A stretch of DNA of 64,000 nucleotides from contig NZ_FNVG01000006.1 of assembly GCF_900107935.1 (NCBI RefSeq), positions 62,001-126,000 on the forward strand. Direction: 5' to 3'. The position numbers and the translations under genes are program-made. Positions 26,902 through 35,106 of the stretch are shown one piece after another (the stretch's first letter is position 1; every line of letters begins with the position of its first letter). A model generated the notes under the pieces. That model was not told where the DNA came from. It saw only the letters and a program-made list of their open reading frames with translations, and made no database searches. This DNA is from Vibrio hangzhouensis (GTDB lineage: Bacteria; Pseudomonadota; Gammaproteobacteria; Enterobacterales; Vibrionaceae).

Positions 26902-28557
26902 ATGGATCTATTGATAGCCAAACTCAAGAAAATCGAAAAACAAAACTATCGTGCCTACCAACAGATCAAAGGTAGCTATGATTTTACCGATTTTGATTTC
27001 CATATAGACCATGTTCAGTCAGATCCCTATGCTGCAGCATCACGTGTACGCGCATTCAGACCTTGGGCACCCACCGGGCTTGAATGGCTAAAAGAGCAGT
27101 CTTCGGCCTATCAGATAGCAGCCAGAGATTACATCGCGCGTCAGTTTGCCCTGTTTGCAAAACAAGAGAACAGCGTATCCATTTCGTTAACAGGTCAAAC
27201 CGTGATGGATTCAACATCCGTCGTTTTCGATGAGCACGGAATTGAGCTAAGATTCCGAATTAACCTTCCAGCTGAAGGACGTAGTATACTGGCCAAAAAA
27301 GCGAGTAACATTCTTACCTTCCACTTACCAAAATTCATCCGTAAGTGTACGCTGCAACGTGAACTCGATATTGCAGCGCTAAAGCATCACTGTGAAGTGA
27401 TAGAAGATCAGGTATCTCTTCGACAACAACTCGCTGAACACAATCTTGTTGCCTTTGTTGCCAACGGTAGTGTTTTACCTAGGCTGGCAGGTAACTGCGA
27501 CCTGCCGATGAAAAACGCTGTCACTTTTCAATCACCCGACTCTCTGGAAGTCACACTGAATCGTCCAAATCACGGCGAAATTAAGGGTATGGGGATACCT
27601 AAAGGGGTGACCTTGATCGTTGGCGGTGGTTTCCACGGAAAATCAACTCTACTCAACGCGCTAGAGCGCGCTATCTATGATCACATTCCGGGCGATGGTC
27701 GTGAGGGTATCGTGACTGAAAACGATGCGTGTAAGATCAAAGCAGAAGATGGCCGATCTATCCACAATCTGAACCTCAGCAACTACATCAACCACTTACC
27801 TTTCGGTAAGCAAACCAGTGACTTCAGCACTCAGGATGCTTCTGGCTCGACATCTCAGGCTGCATGGCTTCAAGAGTCGATTGAAGCAGGTGCCACCTCA
27901 ATCATGATTGACGAAGATACATCGGCTACCAACTTCATGATCAGAGATGAACGTATGCAAGCATTGGTATCAAAAGGTGATGAGCCCATTACACCATTCG
28001 TTGACCGTGTAGGCCAGTTGAGAGACGAACTGGACATCTCCACTATTATTGTTATGGGTGGTTCCGGTGACTATCTCGATGTAGCAGATACGGTTATCCA
28101 GATGCACGATTATCAGGCTCTCGATGTAACAAGCAAAGCAAAACAAGTGATATTGCAACATCCAAGTGAGCGTCAGAACGAATGTGAAAAACCACTGGAA
28201 CTTATTCCACCTCGACACGTCGATTGCGCACACCTGCAGCAGTTGTTGATTGACGGTAAGTTCCGCGTATCAGGGAAAGGCGGCAATAGCCTTCGCTTTG
28301 GTAAAGAGTTCATTGATGTGCAGGCTCTTGAACAACTGGAATCCAATTCCGAGCTCAATGCGATAGGATGGTTGTTGTTCCAGTTAGCACAACAACCGGG
28401 TTGGTCTACTCACCCGCCAAAAGCTCTGTCTGAACTTATGGCAGCGGACTGGAGCGCCTCAATGCCAAACTCTGGCGATCTGGCAAAACCCAGACTGGTT
28501 GACGTACTCGCGACACTAAACCGCTTACGTACCGCTAAAATGCGCCAGCCACGTTAA
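26902..28557 (+). CDS. ABC-class ATPase (PF09818 family)
   Basis: A 551-residue predicted ATPase of the ABC class, family PF09818. Visible: RVRAFRPWAPTGLEWL early, Walker A GGGFHGKSTLLNALE near residue 240, SIMIDEDTSATNFMIRDERM as a Walker B-like segment, and IIVMGGSGDYLDVADTVIQM. Not a transporter: no membrane partner and unusual domain order. A TTG upstream (26881) is in frame, but the ATG at 26902 lies about 35 bp after the promoter-like sequence. Role unknown; members are widespread in gammaproteobacteria. Confidence 0.85.
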   Translation: MDLLIAKLKKIEKQNYRAYQQIKGSYDFTDFDFHIDHVQSDPYAAASRVRAFRPWAPTGLEWLKEQSSAYQIAARDYIARQFALFAKQENSVSISLTGQTVMDSTSVVFDEHGIELRFRINLPAEGRSILAKKASNILTFHLPKFIRKCTLQRELDIAALKHHCEVIEDQVSLRQQLAEHNLVAFVANGSVLPRLAGNCDLPMKNAVTFQSPDSLEVTLNRPNHGEIKGMGIPKGVTLIVGGGFHGKSTLLNALERAIYDHIPGDGREGIVTENDACKIKAEDGRSIHNLNLSNYINHLPFGKQTSDFSTQDASGSTSQAAWLQESIEAGATSIMIDEDTSATNFMIRDERMQALVSKGDEPITPFVDRVGQLRDELDISTIIVMGGSGDYLDVADTVIQMHDYQALDVTSKAKQVILQHPSERQNECEKPLELIPPRHVDCAHLQQLLIDGKFRVSGKGGNSLRFGKEFIDVQALEQLESNSELNAIGWLLFQLAQQPGWSTHPPKALSELMAADWSASMPNSGDLAKPRLVDVLATLNRLRTAKMRQPR

Positions 28558-28590
28558 CCGTTTAATCAGAGTAGCGAGGTGTCTATCTCG

Positions 28591-29205
28591 CTACTCTTGT
28601 TTGAGCAAAGACCAGGCCTCGCAATACTGCCGAAACTTCTCTGCGTCTCCTCCCTCTCTGTCGGGATGCCATTTCAAAGCCAGACGCCGCCATGCTTGCC
28701 TCACTTCCTTTTGCGTTGCCCACTCATCCAATTCAAAACACTTAAGCGCCGCAATGCGTGACATTGTCACCTTTGACACCCCTACATAGTGTTGATAACG
28801 TTGCCAAAACTCTTCCAGAAGTCGCTTTACCTCCCCACTTTCCGCTTCATAATGTGTCCAGTCGAGATAATACTCTCTCAGAGGATCGGCTTTGGAAACC
28901 CTATGCATGGAAGCATCAAAGGGGAATAACCGTATATCCATGGCTTCGACTTGCAACCATTTCTCAGGAATCAGCAACTCCTGCAATTGAAACAAGGCAT
29001 TCATTAGCAAAAAATTACGTTTAAAGAGCGCTTTTTCGGGTTGAGTGTCAAGCTCAGGCATCAAACCAGCTTCAGCCAGTCGCGAAGAAAGTGTATGGAT
29101 TTTCAAACCGCCCGGAAAGTGTTCGACCTGTTGCAACACAGACCAAAGTAAAGGGTTTTCAGTATGTTGGCGTGCATTAAGGGATTGGGTAATGTTTTCT
29201 CTCAA
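28591..29205 (-). CDS. DnaJ-related protein with C-terminal J domain
   Basis: A 204-residue protein. The N-terminal two thirds match the DnaJ-related family (ENPLLWSVLQQVEHFPGGLK), and the J domain comes at the C-terminus with the required HPD in LALKWHPDREGGD. It is likely a DnaK (Hsp70) co-chaperone. A stop codon lies directly before the TTG at 29205, so TTG must be the start, with GGA nine bases upstream; a non-ATG start is unusual here. Convergent with the ATPase gene. Confidence 0.83.
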   Translation of the reverse strand: MRENITQSLNARQHTENPLLWSVLQQVEHFPGGLKIHTLSSRLAEAGLMPELDTQPEKALFKRNFLLMNALFQLQELLIPEKWLQVEAMDIRLFPFDASMHRVSKADPLREYYLDWTHYEAESGEVKRLLEEFWQRYQHYVGVSKVTMSRIAALKCFELDEWATQKEVRQAWRRLALKWHPDREGGDAEKFRQYCEAWSLLKQE

Positions 29206-29272
29206 CTAAGCATTCCATGTTTCTGAGCCAGCTCTTATTCAATAGATTAGCACTATTACATGGTAGGGCGTT

Positions 29273-29299
29273 AAAAAGGTCAGCATATTGCTGACCTTG
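29273..29299 (-). terminator. Intrinsic terminator of the 2OG oxygenase gene
   Basis: Stem AAGGTCAGC/GCTGACCTT with a 5-base loop; on the minus strand it is followed by a T-run. Confidence 0.85.
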
Positions 29300-29307
29300 T
29301 GCAAAAA

Positions 29308-30147
29308 TTAGATGACGCCGAGCTCCTTCAGGCGCTCCATCAGATAACTATCCGCTGTATAACGCTCCGACAGTACGACCTCTGGATTCGGATGCAGGAA
29401 AAGTGGTAAAGAAATTCGCGACTTTTCCTGTTTTTCACCGGTCGGATTGATCACGCGGTGCGTCGTCGAAGGGAAATACCCCCCGCTTGCTTCTTGTAGC
29501 ATATCACCAATGTTGATGATCAGGTTACCGAAGTCACACGGAACATCCAGCCAGTCTCCCTCTTTGCTTAACACCTGCAGTCCCGGTTCATTGGCCGCAG
29601 GCAACACAGTTAACAGGTTGATATCTTCATGAGCGGCGGCTCGTATCGCCCCCGGCTCTTCTTCACCCGTCATTGGTGGGTAGTGCAAAACCCTCAGCAG
29701 GGTTTTCTCGCTACCATTGATCATTTCTGAAAGCGCTATTGAGAATTTCTCGCTGACCTCTTTCGGTGCGTTTGCTTCTACCCAACCCAATAGCTCCTGC
29801 GCGAAGCTGTTAGCTCTCTGGTAGTAATCCAGAATCTGCTCTTTCAGTGCTGGTGGAATCTGTCCCCACGGGTAGACATGAAAGTACTCTTTGATGTCTT
29901 TCACTGTATGCCCTTTTGCCACTTCAGACACTGAGGGTGGGAAATAACCGTCCTGAGTTTCTACGTTAAACTGATAGTCATTTTTCTCATTGCTACAAAA
30001 AAACTGGTACCAGTTTTCATAAATTGACTCAACCAACTCCTGTGGTATCGGGTGATTCTTAAGTACACCAAACCCTGTCTCTCGAAGGGAGCGTACGAAT
30101 TGCTCAGCAGCATCTGGTGCCAGATAATCAACAGTTTCTAATTTCAT
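29308..30147 (-). CDS. 2-oxoglutarate/Fe(II) oxygenase, isopenicillin N synthase family
   Basis: A 279-residue oxygenase. The iron ligands are in HEDINLLTVLP (His and Asp) and THRVINP (His); the 2OG-binding Arg-x-Ser is in EKSRISLPLF. The N-terminus DAAEQFVRSLRETGFGVL matches the DIOX_N domain. The substrate is unknown; plant-type relatives hydroxylate or desaturate small molecules. Monocistronic with its own terminator; the convergent J-domain gene lies beyond. Confidence 0.87.
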   Translation of the reverse strand: MKLETVDYLAPDAAEQFVRSLRETGFGVLKNHPIPQELVESIYENWYQFFCSNEKNDYQFNVETQDGYFPPSVSEVAKGHTVKDIKEYFHVYPWGQIPPALKEQILDYYQRANSFAQELLGWVEANAPKEVSEKFSIALSEMINGSEKTLLRVLHYPPMTGEEEPGAIRAAAHEDINLLTVLPAANEPGLQVLSKEGDWLDVPCDFGNLIINIGDMLQEASGGYFPSTTHRVINPTGEKQEKSRISLPLFLHPNPEVVLSERYTADSYLMERLKELGVI

Positions 30148-30338
30148 GACTCTACTTTCTTATCATTATGGTTTCGGGTCAGATGTTAGAAAAAAGTTGG
30201 AAGATTTTCAAAGATTCTGGTGTCGCTTTGTGTAATTGCATGCTTCTTTTGTGGCTTTAGTCACCTATTTTCGCCGACTTGCAATTGAACAGCGTTTTAT
30301 TGCGAGTATACTAAAGCTCATTTCCTTAAACGGTACAT

Positions 30339-30959
30339 ATGTATAAAGCCATGGATTACAAACTGTCTACGCGCTACTGCCCTTCACTGACCATTTTCAC
30401 CGGTCTTTACTGTCTGGTATTTGTCTTTTCCGCGGTAGCTCCATTTTCTCGCCCTGTCTGGGTGGCTGAGATCATCCCTGCTGTCGGTATCTTATTGCTG
30501 ATTTGGTTGGTATCCAGAAGTTTCCAGTTCTCCAAAACTGCATACCTGTTGATGTTTGTGTGGTTAGGTCTGCATACTATAGGGGCAAAATATACCTTCG
30601 CCGATGTGCCGTTTGACTGGTTTAATCAAGCCATTGGATCTGAACGAAATAACTTTGACCGCATCGCACACTTCTCAATTGGTCTGTACGCTTACCCGAT
30701 TGCCGAGTATATCTACCGCACTAATAGAATGAGTAAAACGCTGGCGTCACTATTTGCTCTGTTCGCCATCATGAGTTTGGCTGCGAGTTACGAAATCATT
30801 GAATGGTGGTATGCCGCCTTGGCCGGTGGCGATGAAGGGATCGCCTTTCTTGGTTCACAGGGTGATATCTGGGATGCACAAAAAGACATGCTGTGTGACA
30901 CGTTAGGAGCCATCACCGCAATCACCCTGTTTTGGCTAAAGCAGCCGCTTAAGGACTGA
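30339..30959 (+). CDS. DUF2238 (YjdF family) inner-membrane protein
   Basis: A 206-residue membrane protein with about five or six helices. The conserved acidic/aromatic signature FDRIAHFSIGLYAYPIAEYI, then SYEIIEWWYA and GDIWDAQKDMLCDTLGA, is that of YjdF/DUF2238. No biochemical function is known. Two starts are possible (ATG at 30339 or 30351), both with a weak ribosome site. Its last 11 bases overlap the convergent cutA gene. Confidence 0.85.
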   Translation: MYKAMDYKLSTRYCPSLTIFTGLYCLVFVFSAVAPFSRPVWVAEIIPAVGILLLIWLVSRSFQFSKTAYLLMFVWLGLHTIGAKYTFADVPFDWFNQAIGSERNNFDRIAHFSIGLYAYPIAEYIYRTNRMSKTLASLFALFAIMSLAASYEIIEWWYAALAGGDEGIAFLGSQGDIWDAQKDMLCDTLGAITAITLFWLKQPLKD

Positions 30960-31269
30960 CGTTCTTCTTTAACCAGTTGAGGTAAGGCCGATAGCCTGCC
31001 TCGATCGGTACAGCAACGATTTGAGGAACCTCATAGTCATGATACGCTACAATCGTGCGTTCTAGACGTGCATAAGCTTCGTTGGTCGATTTGATGATAA
31101 GCAACACTTCTTGGTCATTGCACACCTTACCATCCCAAACATAATGGCTGCCAATAGTCTGCGTCTGCACACACGCGGCAAGACGATTTTCTAAAACAGC
31201 ATTAATCAACTTATCTGCTTGCTCCGTATTCGCAACCGTAGTGAGTACCATTATTCCATTAGACTTCAT
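30949..31269 (-). CDS. cutA: Divalent cation tolerance protein CutA
   Basis: A 106-residue CutA1. It has the family signature: TTVANTEQADKLINAVLENR, LAACVQTQTIGSHYVWDGKV and VPQIVAVPIEAGYRPYLNWL. CutA forms very stable trimers; a role in copper tolerance was proposed but is not settled. It is the last gene of a five-gene minus-strand cluster, 12 bp after the zinc-ribbon gene. Confidence 0.93.
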   Translation of the reverse strand: MKSNGIMVLTTVANTEQADKLINAVLENRLAACVQTQTIGSHYVWDGKVCNDQEVLLIIKSTNEAYARLERTIVAYHDYEVPQIVAVPIEAGYRPYLNWLKKNVSP

Positions 31270-31281
31270 CGAGTTGGTTCC

Positions 31282-31533
31282 CTATTTCATTCGAACTTTG
31301 CCACCAATGATTTTGATCGCTGGTGTCCCTCTTACTAAAGCATCTCTGCCAAACACACTCTTACAATCCGGACAAGTCGCCAGCTCAATAGTGTGGTCTT
31401 CTGTAATTCGTTCTTTAAAGCACTTTACCAAAGCACCTTTTCCACCCTTTCGATACCGATAAAGCTTAGCACCACATTTGGCACAAAAGATATCAACCGA
31501 CTTCACTGGGCCCTTTTTATTGGGTTTTGCCAT
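31282..31533 (-). CDS. Small zinc-ribbon protein
   Basis: An 83-residue basic protein. Two CxxC pairs, CAKCGAKL and CPDCKSVFG, are the ligands of a zinc ribbon. Basic stretches (AKPNKKGPVK, KIIGGKVRMK) suggest nucleic-acid contact. I do not recognise a named family. It begins 2 bases after the sgrR stop, so it is translated from the same message as sgrR; a functional link is inference. Confidence 0.75.
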   Translation of the reverse strand: MAKPNKKGPVKSVDIFCAKCGAKLYRYRKGGKGALVKCFKERITEDHTIELATCPDCKSVFGRDALVRGTPAIKIIGGKVRMK

Positions 31534-31535
31534 TA

Positions 31536-33263
31536 TTAAGGCTCACTCATCTCTAAATCGTCGGGTTTCACCCATACCTTGCTAAAGTCAAACCAGCCCA
31601 GAGCATTGCATTTAGCATTCTGCAAGCTACCACAGTGATCTTTGCTAATACCTAGCCAGCAGTGGAACATTGGGATAACCTGAAAACCCTGCACTAATTG
31701 CTTACCCAGTTCCTGAGCCGGGAACTTTTCGTCCGGCTGATTTCGCCACTCGTCAACCAGTGTGGACCAGACTTCGAAGTCTTCAGGCTTTGCCATGTGC
31801 TCAATATCGCTATGATCAAGCAACCAGCCAGCCAGTGCTTCTTCACGATTACTTGCGATACCCATAGGACGGATCCAAATATCAATATCGGAAAAAGCAG
31901 GGGAATCCAGCCCATAACGTACAAACTTCGTTCTGATGCCATCCTGCCTTAACAACTCTTCAATGCTTTCAGCGATTTCTGGAAAGGTAGGGTGTTCAGC
32001 ATAGTAGGCAATGCGAATTTCTCTATCCAACACATATTCTATTGGGTCACTCGGTTCCAGAGAATCATGATATTGTTGAGGTTGATGGTACCATCCTGGT
32101 TTCAAACCGTGTGCCGGTATCATCCCCAATTCCTTCACCGTGACTTCTGGTAATTTTCTGAATACGGCCAATGAGTTGATCTTTTTCGTTAAGTAACGCG
32201 CCCAGGCGTCATCTTTTGCTATCCCGTTTACCCGATTCAACAATAGATAGGTACAGCCTGGATCGAGATCGATGTCATCCTGAATGTCTGAACGAGCACC
32301 AGCAATAGGATCGGCCAGTGTGGGGAAAACCAATGTCGAATGTGTTTCATCAATCACCCACACTTCCACAGTATCCAGTAACGGCCGATAACCAAAATAA
32401 CCGTCAAACGCTGACAGAATCAGGCGTTTTTCATTGTTTGTGGTTACTGAGTATGGACCTGTACCTATTGGATAGCGGTCAAAATCCTCGCCTCGCATCT
32501 CTTCCGGCGGCAATACTTTGGCCATATTTTCAGCAAACATTAGCGGAGCCTGGAAGTCATTTTGAGTAAAAAACACATCAAGGACCCACGGCGAAGGCGT
32601 CACAACTCTGTCCAGATGTTTGAATAGATTAGTGCCTTTTAACGCTTCAACACTCTGTACAATATGATCTAATTTAAGCAGGTCACCATTGTGAAAGCGG
32701 ATGCCCGGGCGAATATAGAATCGCCAATGTCTCTCCGAGATTTGCTGCCAGTGGTGGGCCAGATCAGGTTGCAGTACATCATTTTCATCAAACTTAGTCA
32801 GCCCACTGAAAACCTGACGTGCAATATGAATTTCTGAGCGGCGCATTGGCTTAGTGGGGTTGAGCATCGATAATGCTCGGTAGTAAGGTAATCGAATGAC
32901 CTGTTTACCGTCAGTTTGCGAAACACCGAGATAACTCTGAATGACATTGGAAAGTTTGTTTGCGTCCTTATCCAGTACATTCAGTGCGTGGCCGATACGT
33001 CCTTCTTCCAGATATCGACGAGCCAGTGTTTCACTAACATCATTTCGATTTTGCTTAAAAACCAGTTTTGAAAGCTTGCCGCGACCCGCAGCAGGATGCC
33101 ATTCTATCCAACCTTCTTCTTCAAGTTTGTTTAAGACAATTCGCGCATTACGGCGGGTACAAAATAGAATTCCGGTGACATCTTCAAGCTGCGTTTCAGC
33201 ATCCTGACCGGAGAAATGCTCAAACAAGATCTCAAACTGTTTTCTAAGGCGTGGACTACTCAT
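31536..33263 (-). CDS. sgrR: SgrR family regulator (sugar-phosphate stress)
   Basis: A 575-residue regulator with an N-terminal SgrR winged helix (RLRKQFEILFEHFSGQDAE, then FCTRRNARIVLNKLEEEGWIEW) and a large C-terminal periplasmic-binding-like domain of the SBP_bac_5 type (RHWRFYIRPGIRFHNGDLL). In E. coli SgrR activates the small RNA SgrS under glucose-phosphate stress. Only 63 bp separate its start from the DUF3389 gene, so no sgrS gene fits there. A 12-bp inverted repeat covers the start codon region. Confidence 0.88.
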   Translation of the reverse strand: MSSPRLRKQFEILFEHFSGQDAETQLEDVTGILFCTRRNARIVLNKLEEEGWIEWHPAAGRGKLSKLVFKQNRNDVSETLARRYLEEGRIGHALNVLDKDANKLSNVIQSYLGVSQTDGKQVIRLPYYRALSMLNPTKPMRRSEIHIARQVFSGLTKFDENDVLQPDLAHHWQQISERHWRFYIRPGIRFHNGDLLKLDHIVQSVEALKGTNLFKHLDRVVTPSPWVLDVFFTQNDFQAPLMFAENMAKVLPPEEMRGEDFDRYPIGTGPYSVTTNNEKRLILSAFDGYFGYRPLLDTVEVWVIDETHSTLVFPTLADPIAGARSDIQDDIDLDPGCTYLLLNRVNGIAKDDAWARYLTKKINSLAVFRKLPEVTVKELGMIPAHGLKPGWYHQPQQYHDSLEPSDPIEYVLDREIRIAYYAEHPTFPEIAESIEELLRQDGIRTKFVRYGLDSPAFSDIDIWIRPMGIASNREEALAGWLLDHSDIEHMAKPEDFEVWSTLVDEWRNQPDEKFPAQELGKQLVQGFQVIPMFHCWLGISKDHCGSLQNAKCNALGWFDFSKVWVKPDDLEMSEP

Positions 33264-33310
33264 AAAGAGGAAATACCTTTAAGGGACTTAAGATTAAGTT
33301 TCCTCTTTAT
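33262..33310 (-). promoter_or_regulatory. Inverted repeat covering the sgrR start codon
   Basis: ATAAAGAGGAAA (33262-33273) and TTTCCTCTTTAT (33299-33310), perfect 12-bp arms with a 25-base spacer. In the sgrR message the downstream arm contains the AT of the start codon, and its partner arm carries AGAGGA, so folding would hide the start. No good ribosome site lies outside the stem. Confidence 0.6.
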
Positions 33311-33326
33311 TGAATCATTTAGCAAG

Positions 33327-33560
33327 TTAGAGTGACAAAACCTCTATGCTGGTCTGGTCAGCAATCGTCTGTATTTGCTGTGAATTATCCAGTTTTACAG
33401 ACCACTTACACTCAGCCCCATTTGCCGATAGAACGCAGGCCGGAAGTATCAATTGTAGAGCATCAACCTGAGCCTGAAAGGTTGCTACACTGCCTTTCAA
33501 TCGCACAACGACTTCGTGAGGGGTCACGATCACTTTACCTTGTGAAAATTCAACGATCAT
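33327..33560 (-). CDS. DUF3389 family protein
   Basis: A 77-residue protein matching DUF3389, a small Vibrionaceae family of unknown function (MIVEFSQGKVIVTPHEVVVRL and an SIEVLSL end). It looks like a beta-rich domain without membrane segments. Its ATG overlaps the menI stop by 4 bases (ATGA), which shows translational coupling to menI. Confidence 0.72.
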   Translation of the reverse strand: MIVEFSQGKVIVTPHEVVVRLKGSVATFQAQVDALQLILPACVLSANGAECKWSVKLDNSQQIQTIADQTSIEVLSL

Positions 33561-33991
33561 ACTTGCGCCTTTTTGTGCTTCTTAACCGCAATCGTCAGTC
33601 TGCTGGTGCACACCAAACGCTGTTTTTCGTCGGTAATATCGATTTGCCAGACCTGTGTTGACACACCGAGGTGTTGCGGTTTAGCGGTACCAATCACATA
33701 ACCACTGCGCATGGCTCTGACATGATTTGCGTTGATATCAAGACCAACACAGTAAGAGCCTTCATCCACACTGTAGTTCGCTGCCAGCGACCCCAAGGTT
33801 TCCGCCAGAACCACTGACGCTCCACCGTGCAACATACCTAGAGGCTGATGGGTGAAACTACACACCGGCATAGTCGCAGTAAGGCTATTGTCGGTAAAGC
33901 CCGTGTACTCAATTTGCAAATGCTCTATCAGGGTATTTTTAGAAGTACGGTTAAGAGACTCTAATGAGATATTCTTCTTCCAAATACTCAT
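33557..33991 (-). CDS. menI: Hotdog-fold thioesterase, YdiI/MenI type
   Basis: A 144-residue hotdog thioesterase close to E. coli YdiI/MenI. LGMLHGGASVVLAETLGS carries the catalytic Glu, and INANHVRAMRSGYVIG and QVWQIDITDE match as well. YdiI hydrolyses 1,4-dihydroxy-2-naphthoyl-CoA in menaquinone synthesis and other acyl-CoAs. It is the first gene of the cluster menI-DUF3389-sgrR-zinc ribbon-cutA; no other men gene is nearby, so MenI is a family-level call. Confidence 0.85.
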   Translation of the reverse strand: MSIWKKNISLESLNRTSKNTLIEHLQIEYTGFTDNSLTATMPVCSFTHQPLGMLHGGASVVLAETLGSLAANYSVDEGSYCVGLDINANHVRAMRSGYVIGTAKPQHLGVSTQVWQIDITDEKQRLVCTSRLTIAVKKHKKAQV

Positions 33992-34138
33992 CTATAAATC
34001 CTATACTTAGGTAGACAATGACAAGAATGATGCCTGTAGTTAACACGAATGGCAAATATCAAAATGTAGACAATGTGTTTTTATCGCCAGTGGATGACCA
34101 CCCGGCCATGAAACAATTACGACAAGGGAGTCGCTTCT

Positions 34139-34927
34139 ATGAGAACCTGGACGAAGGTGTGCTGTATTGCTGCGTTCACTTCTGCCATTGCGGCCTGTTC
34201 ATCGTCCCCTACTGGGCGAAACCAACTAATTTTGTTTTCTGATGCTCAAATGAGTCAACTTGGCGCCCAGTCTTTCGAACAAATGAAGCAGCAGCAAAAA
34301 ATCAGTCAAGACCAAACGGTCAATGCTTACGTGCAATGTGTAGCAAAAGCCATTACCGACCACGTACCGCCCCAGCCTGAGTTTTCAGAATGGGAAGTGG
34401 TGGTATTCGATTCCGATCAAGTCAATGCCTTCGCCCTTCCGGGCGGGAAAATAGGTGTTTACACTGGCTTACTCAAAGTCGCGGTAACGCCTGACCAACT
34501 TGCAACAGTTATTGGGCATGAAATCGCCCATGTACTGGCAGATCACAGTAATGAAAGGCTTTCGCAATCTCAACTGGCCAATACTGGACTGCAAATCACC
34601 AACGTCGCCTTGGGCGGCTCAGAATACCGCAATGTGACCATGGCTGCGCTTGGTCTGGGCGTTCAGTACGGCGTTATTCTTCCCTATGGACGGACACAAG
34701 AATCCGAAGCAGATATCGTAGGGTTAGAGTTGATGGCAAAAAGTGGTTTCGACCCCAACCAAAGTATCGAATTATGGAAGAATATGAGCAAAGCGTCTGG
34801 TGGTAGCCAGCCGCCAGAATTGCTCTCCACTCACCCTTCTCACTCTACACGAATCAGTGATCTTCGCCAGAAATCGTCATCACTGCCCAACTACAATGCG
34901 ACGAAACCAACCTGCAACAAAGCATAA
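34139..34927 (+). CDS. M48 family metalloprotease lipoprotein (LoiP-like)
   Basis: A 262-residue outer-membrane lipoprotein protease. The lipobox ends IAAC (Cys20). The zinc-binding motif HEIAH covers residues 127-131, and ESEAD near residue 185 gives the third ligand. NAFALPGGKIGVYTGLL is the family core. The C-terminal STHPSHSTRISDLR matches LoiP/YcaL/BepA-type proteases of outer-membrane quality control. GGGAG lies 8 bases upstream. An upstream in-frame start is out of frame and rejected. Confidence 0.9.
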   Translation: MRTWTKVCCIAAFTSAIAACSSSPTGRNQLILFSDAQMSQLGAQSFEQMKQQQKISQDQTVNAYVQCVAKAITDHVPPQPEFSEWEVVVFDSDQVNAFALPGGKIGVYTGLLKVAVTPDQLATVIGHEIAHVLADHSNERLSQSQLANTGLQITNVALGGSEYRNVTMAALGLGVQYGVILPYGRTQESEADIVGLELMAKSGFDPNQSIELWKNMSKASGGSQPPELLSTHPSHSTRISDLRQKSSSLPNYNATKPTCNKA

Positions 34928-34942
34928 ACGCTTCTCCTATAA

Positions 34943-34968
34943 GATGAGTGTTTTGTTTAGCACTCATC
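34943..34968. terminator. Hairpin after the M48 gene
   Basis: GATGAGTG and CACTCATC with a 10-base loop, 15 bp after the M48 stop. No T-run follows, so it is only a weak terminator candidate. Confidence 0.35.
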
Positions 34969-35051
34969 CATCTGACCTGTGTTCAATTCTTGAACAAAAC
35001 GCTTGCATTTACATATTGATTACATATAGTTAACAACAGGTCAGATGAGAT
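34969..35051. promoter_or_regulatory. Candidate fadL promoter with two FadR-like sites
   Basis: CATCTGACCTGT (34969-34980) and its exact inverse ACAGGTCAGATG (35036-35047) bracket a promoter-like pair (TTGCAT 35003-35008, TATAGT 35025-35030). The second site extends to AACAGGTCAGATGAGAT (35035-35051), which fits the FadR operator AACTGGTCNGACCAGTT at most positions and lies just past the expected transcription start, where a repressor would block. Confidence 0.55.
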
Positions 35052-35106
35052 CATCCGATTAATAACTATAACCTCAGATTTCAGTCTTTCGAAAGGACGC
35101 GATAAC

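Noticed and set aside
33264..33326. sgrS small RNA gene beside sgrR
   Set aside because: Only 63 bp separate sgrR from the upstream gene, which runs in the same direction; this is too short for SgrS.
34018..34242. Plus-strand frame overlapping the start of the M48 protease
   Set aside because: Out of frame with the well-supported lipoprotein, no family match, and no ribosome site; the M48 start has a good ribosome site inside it.
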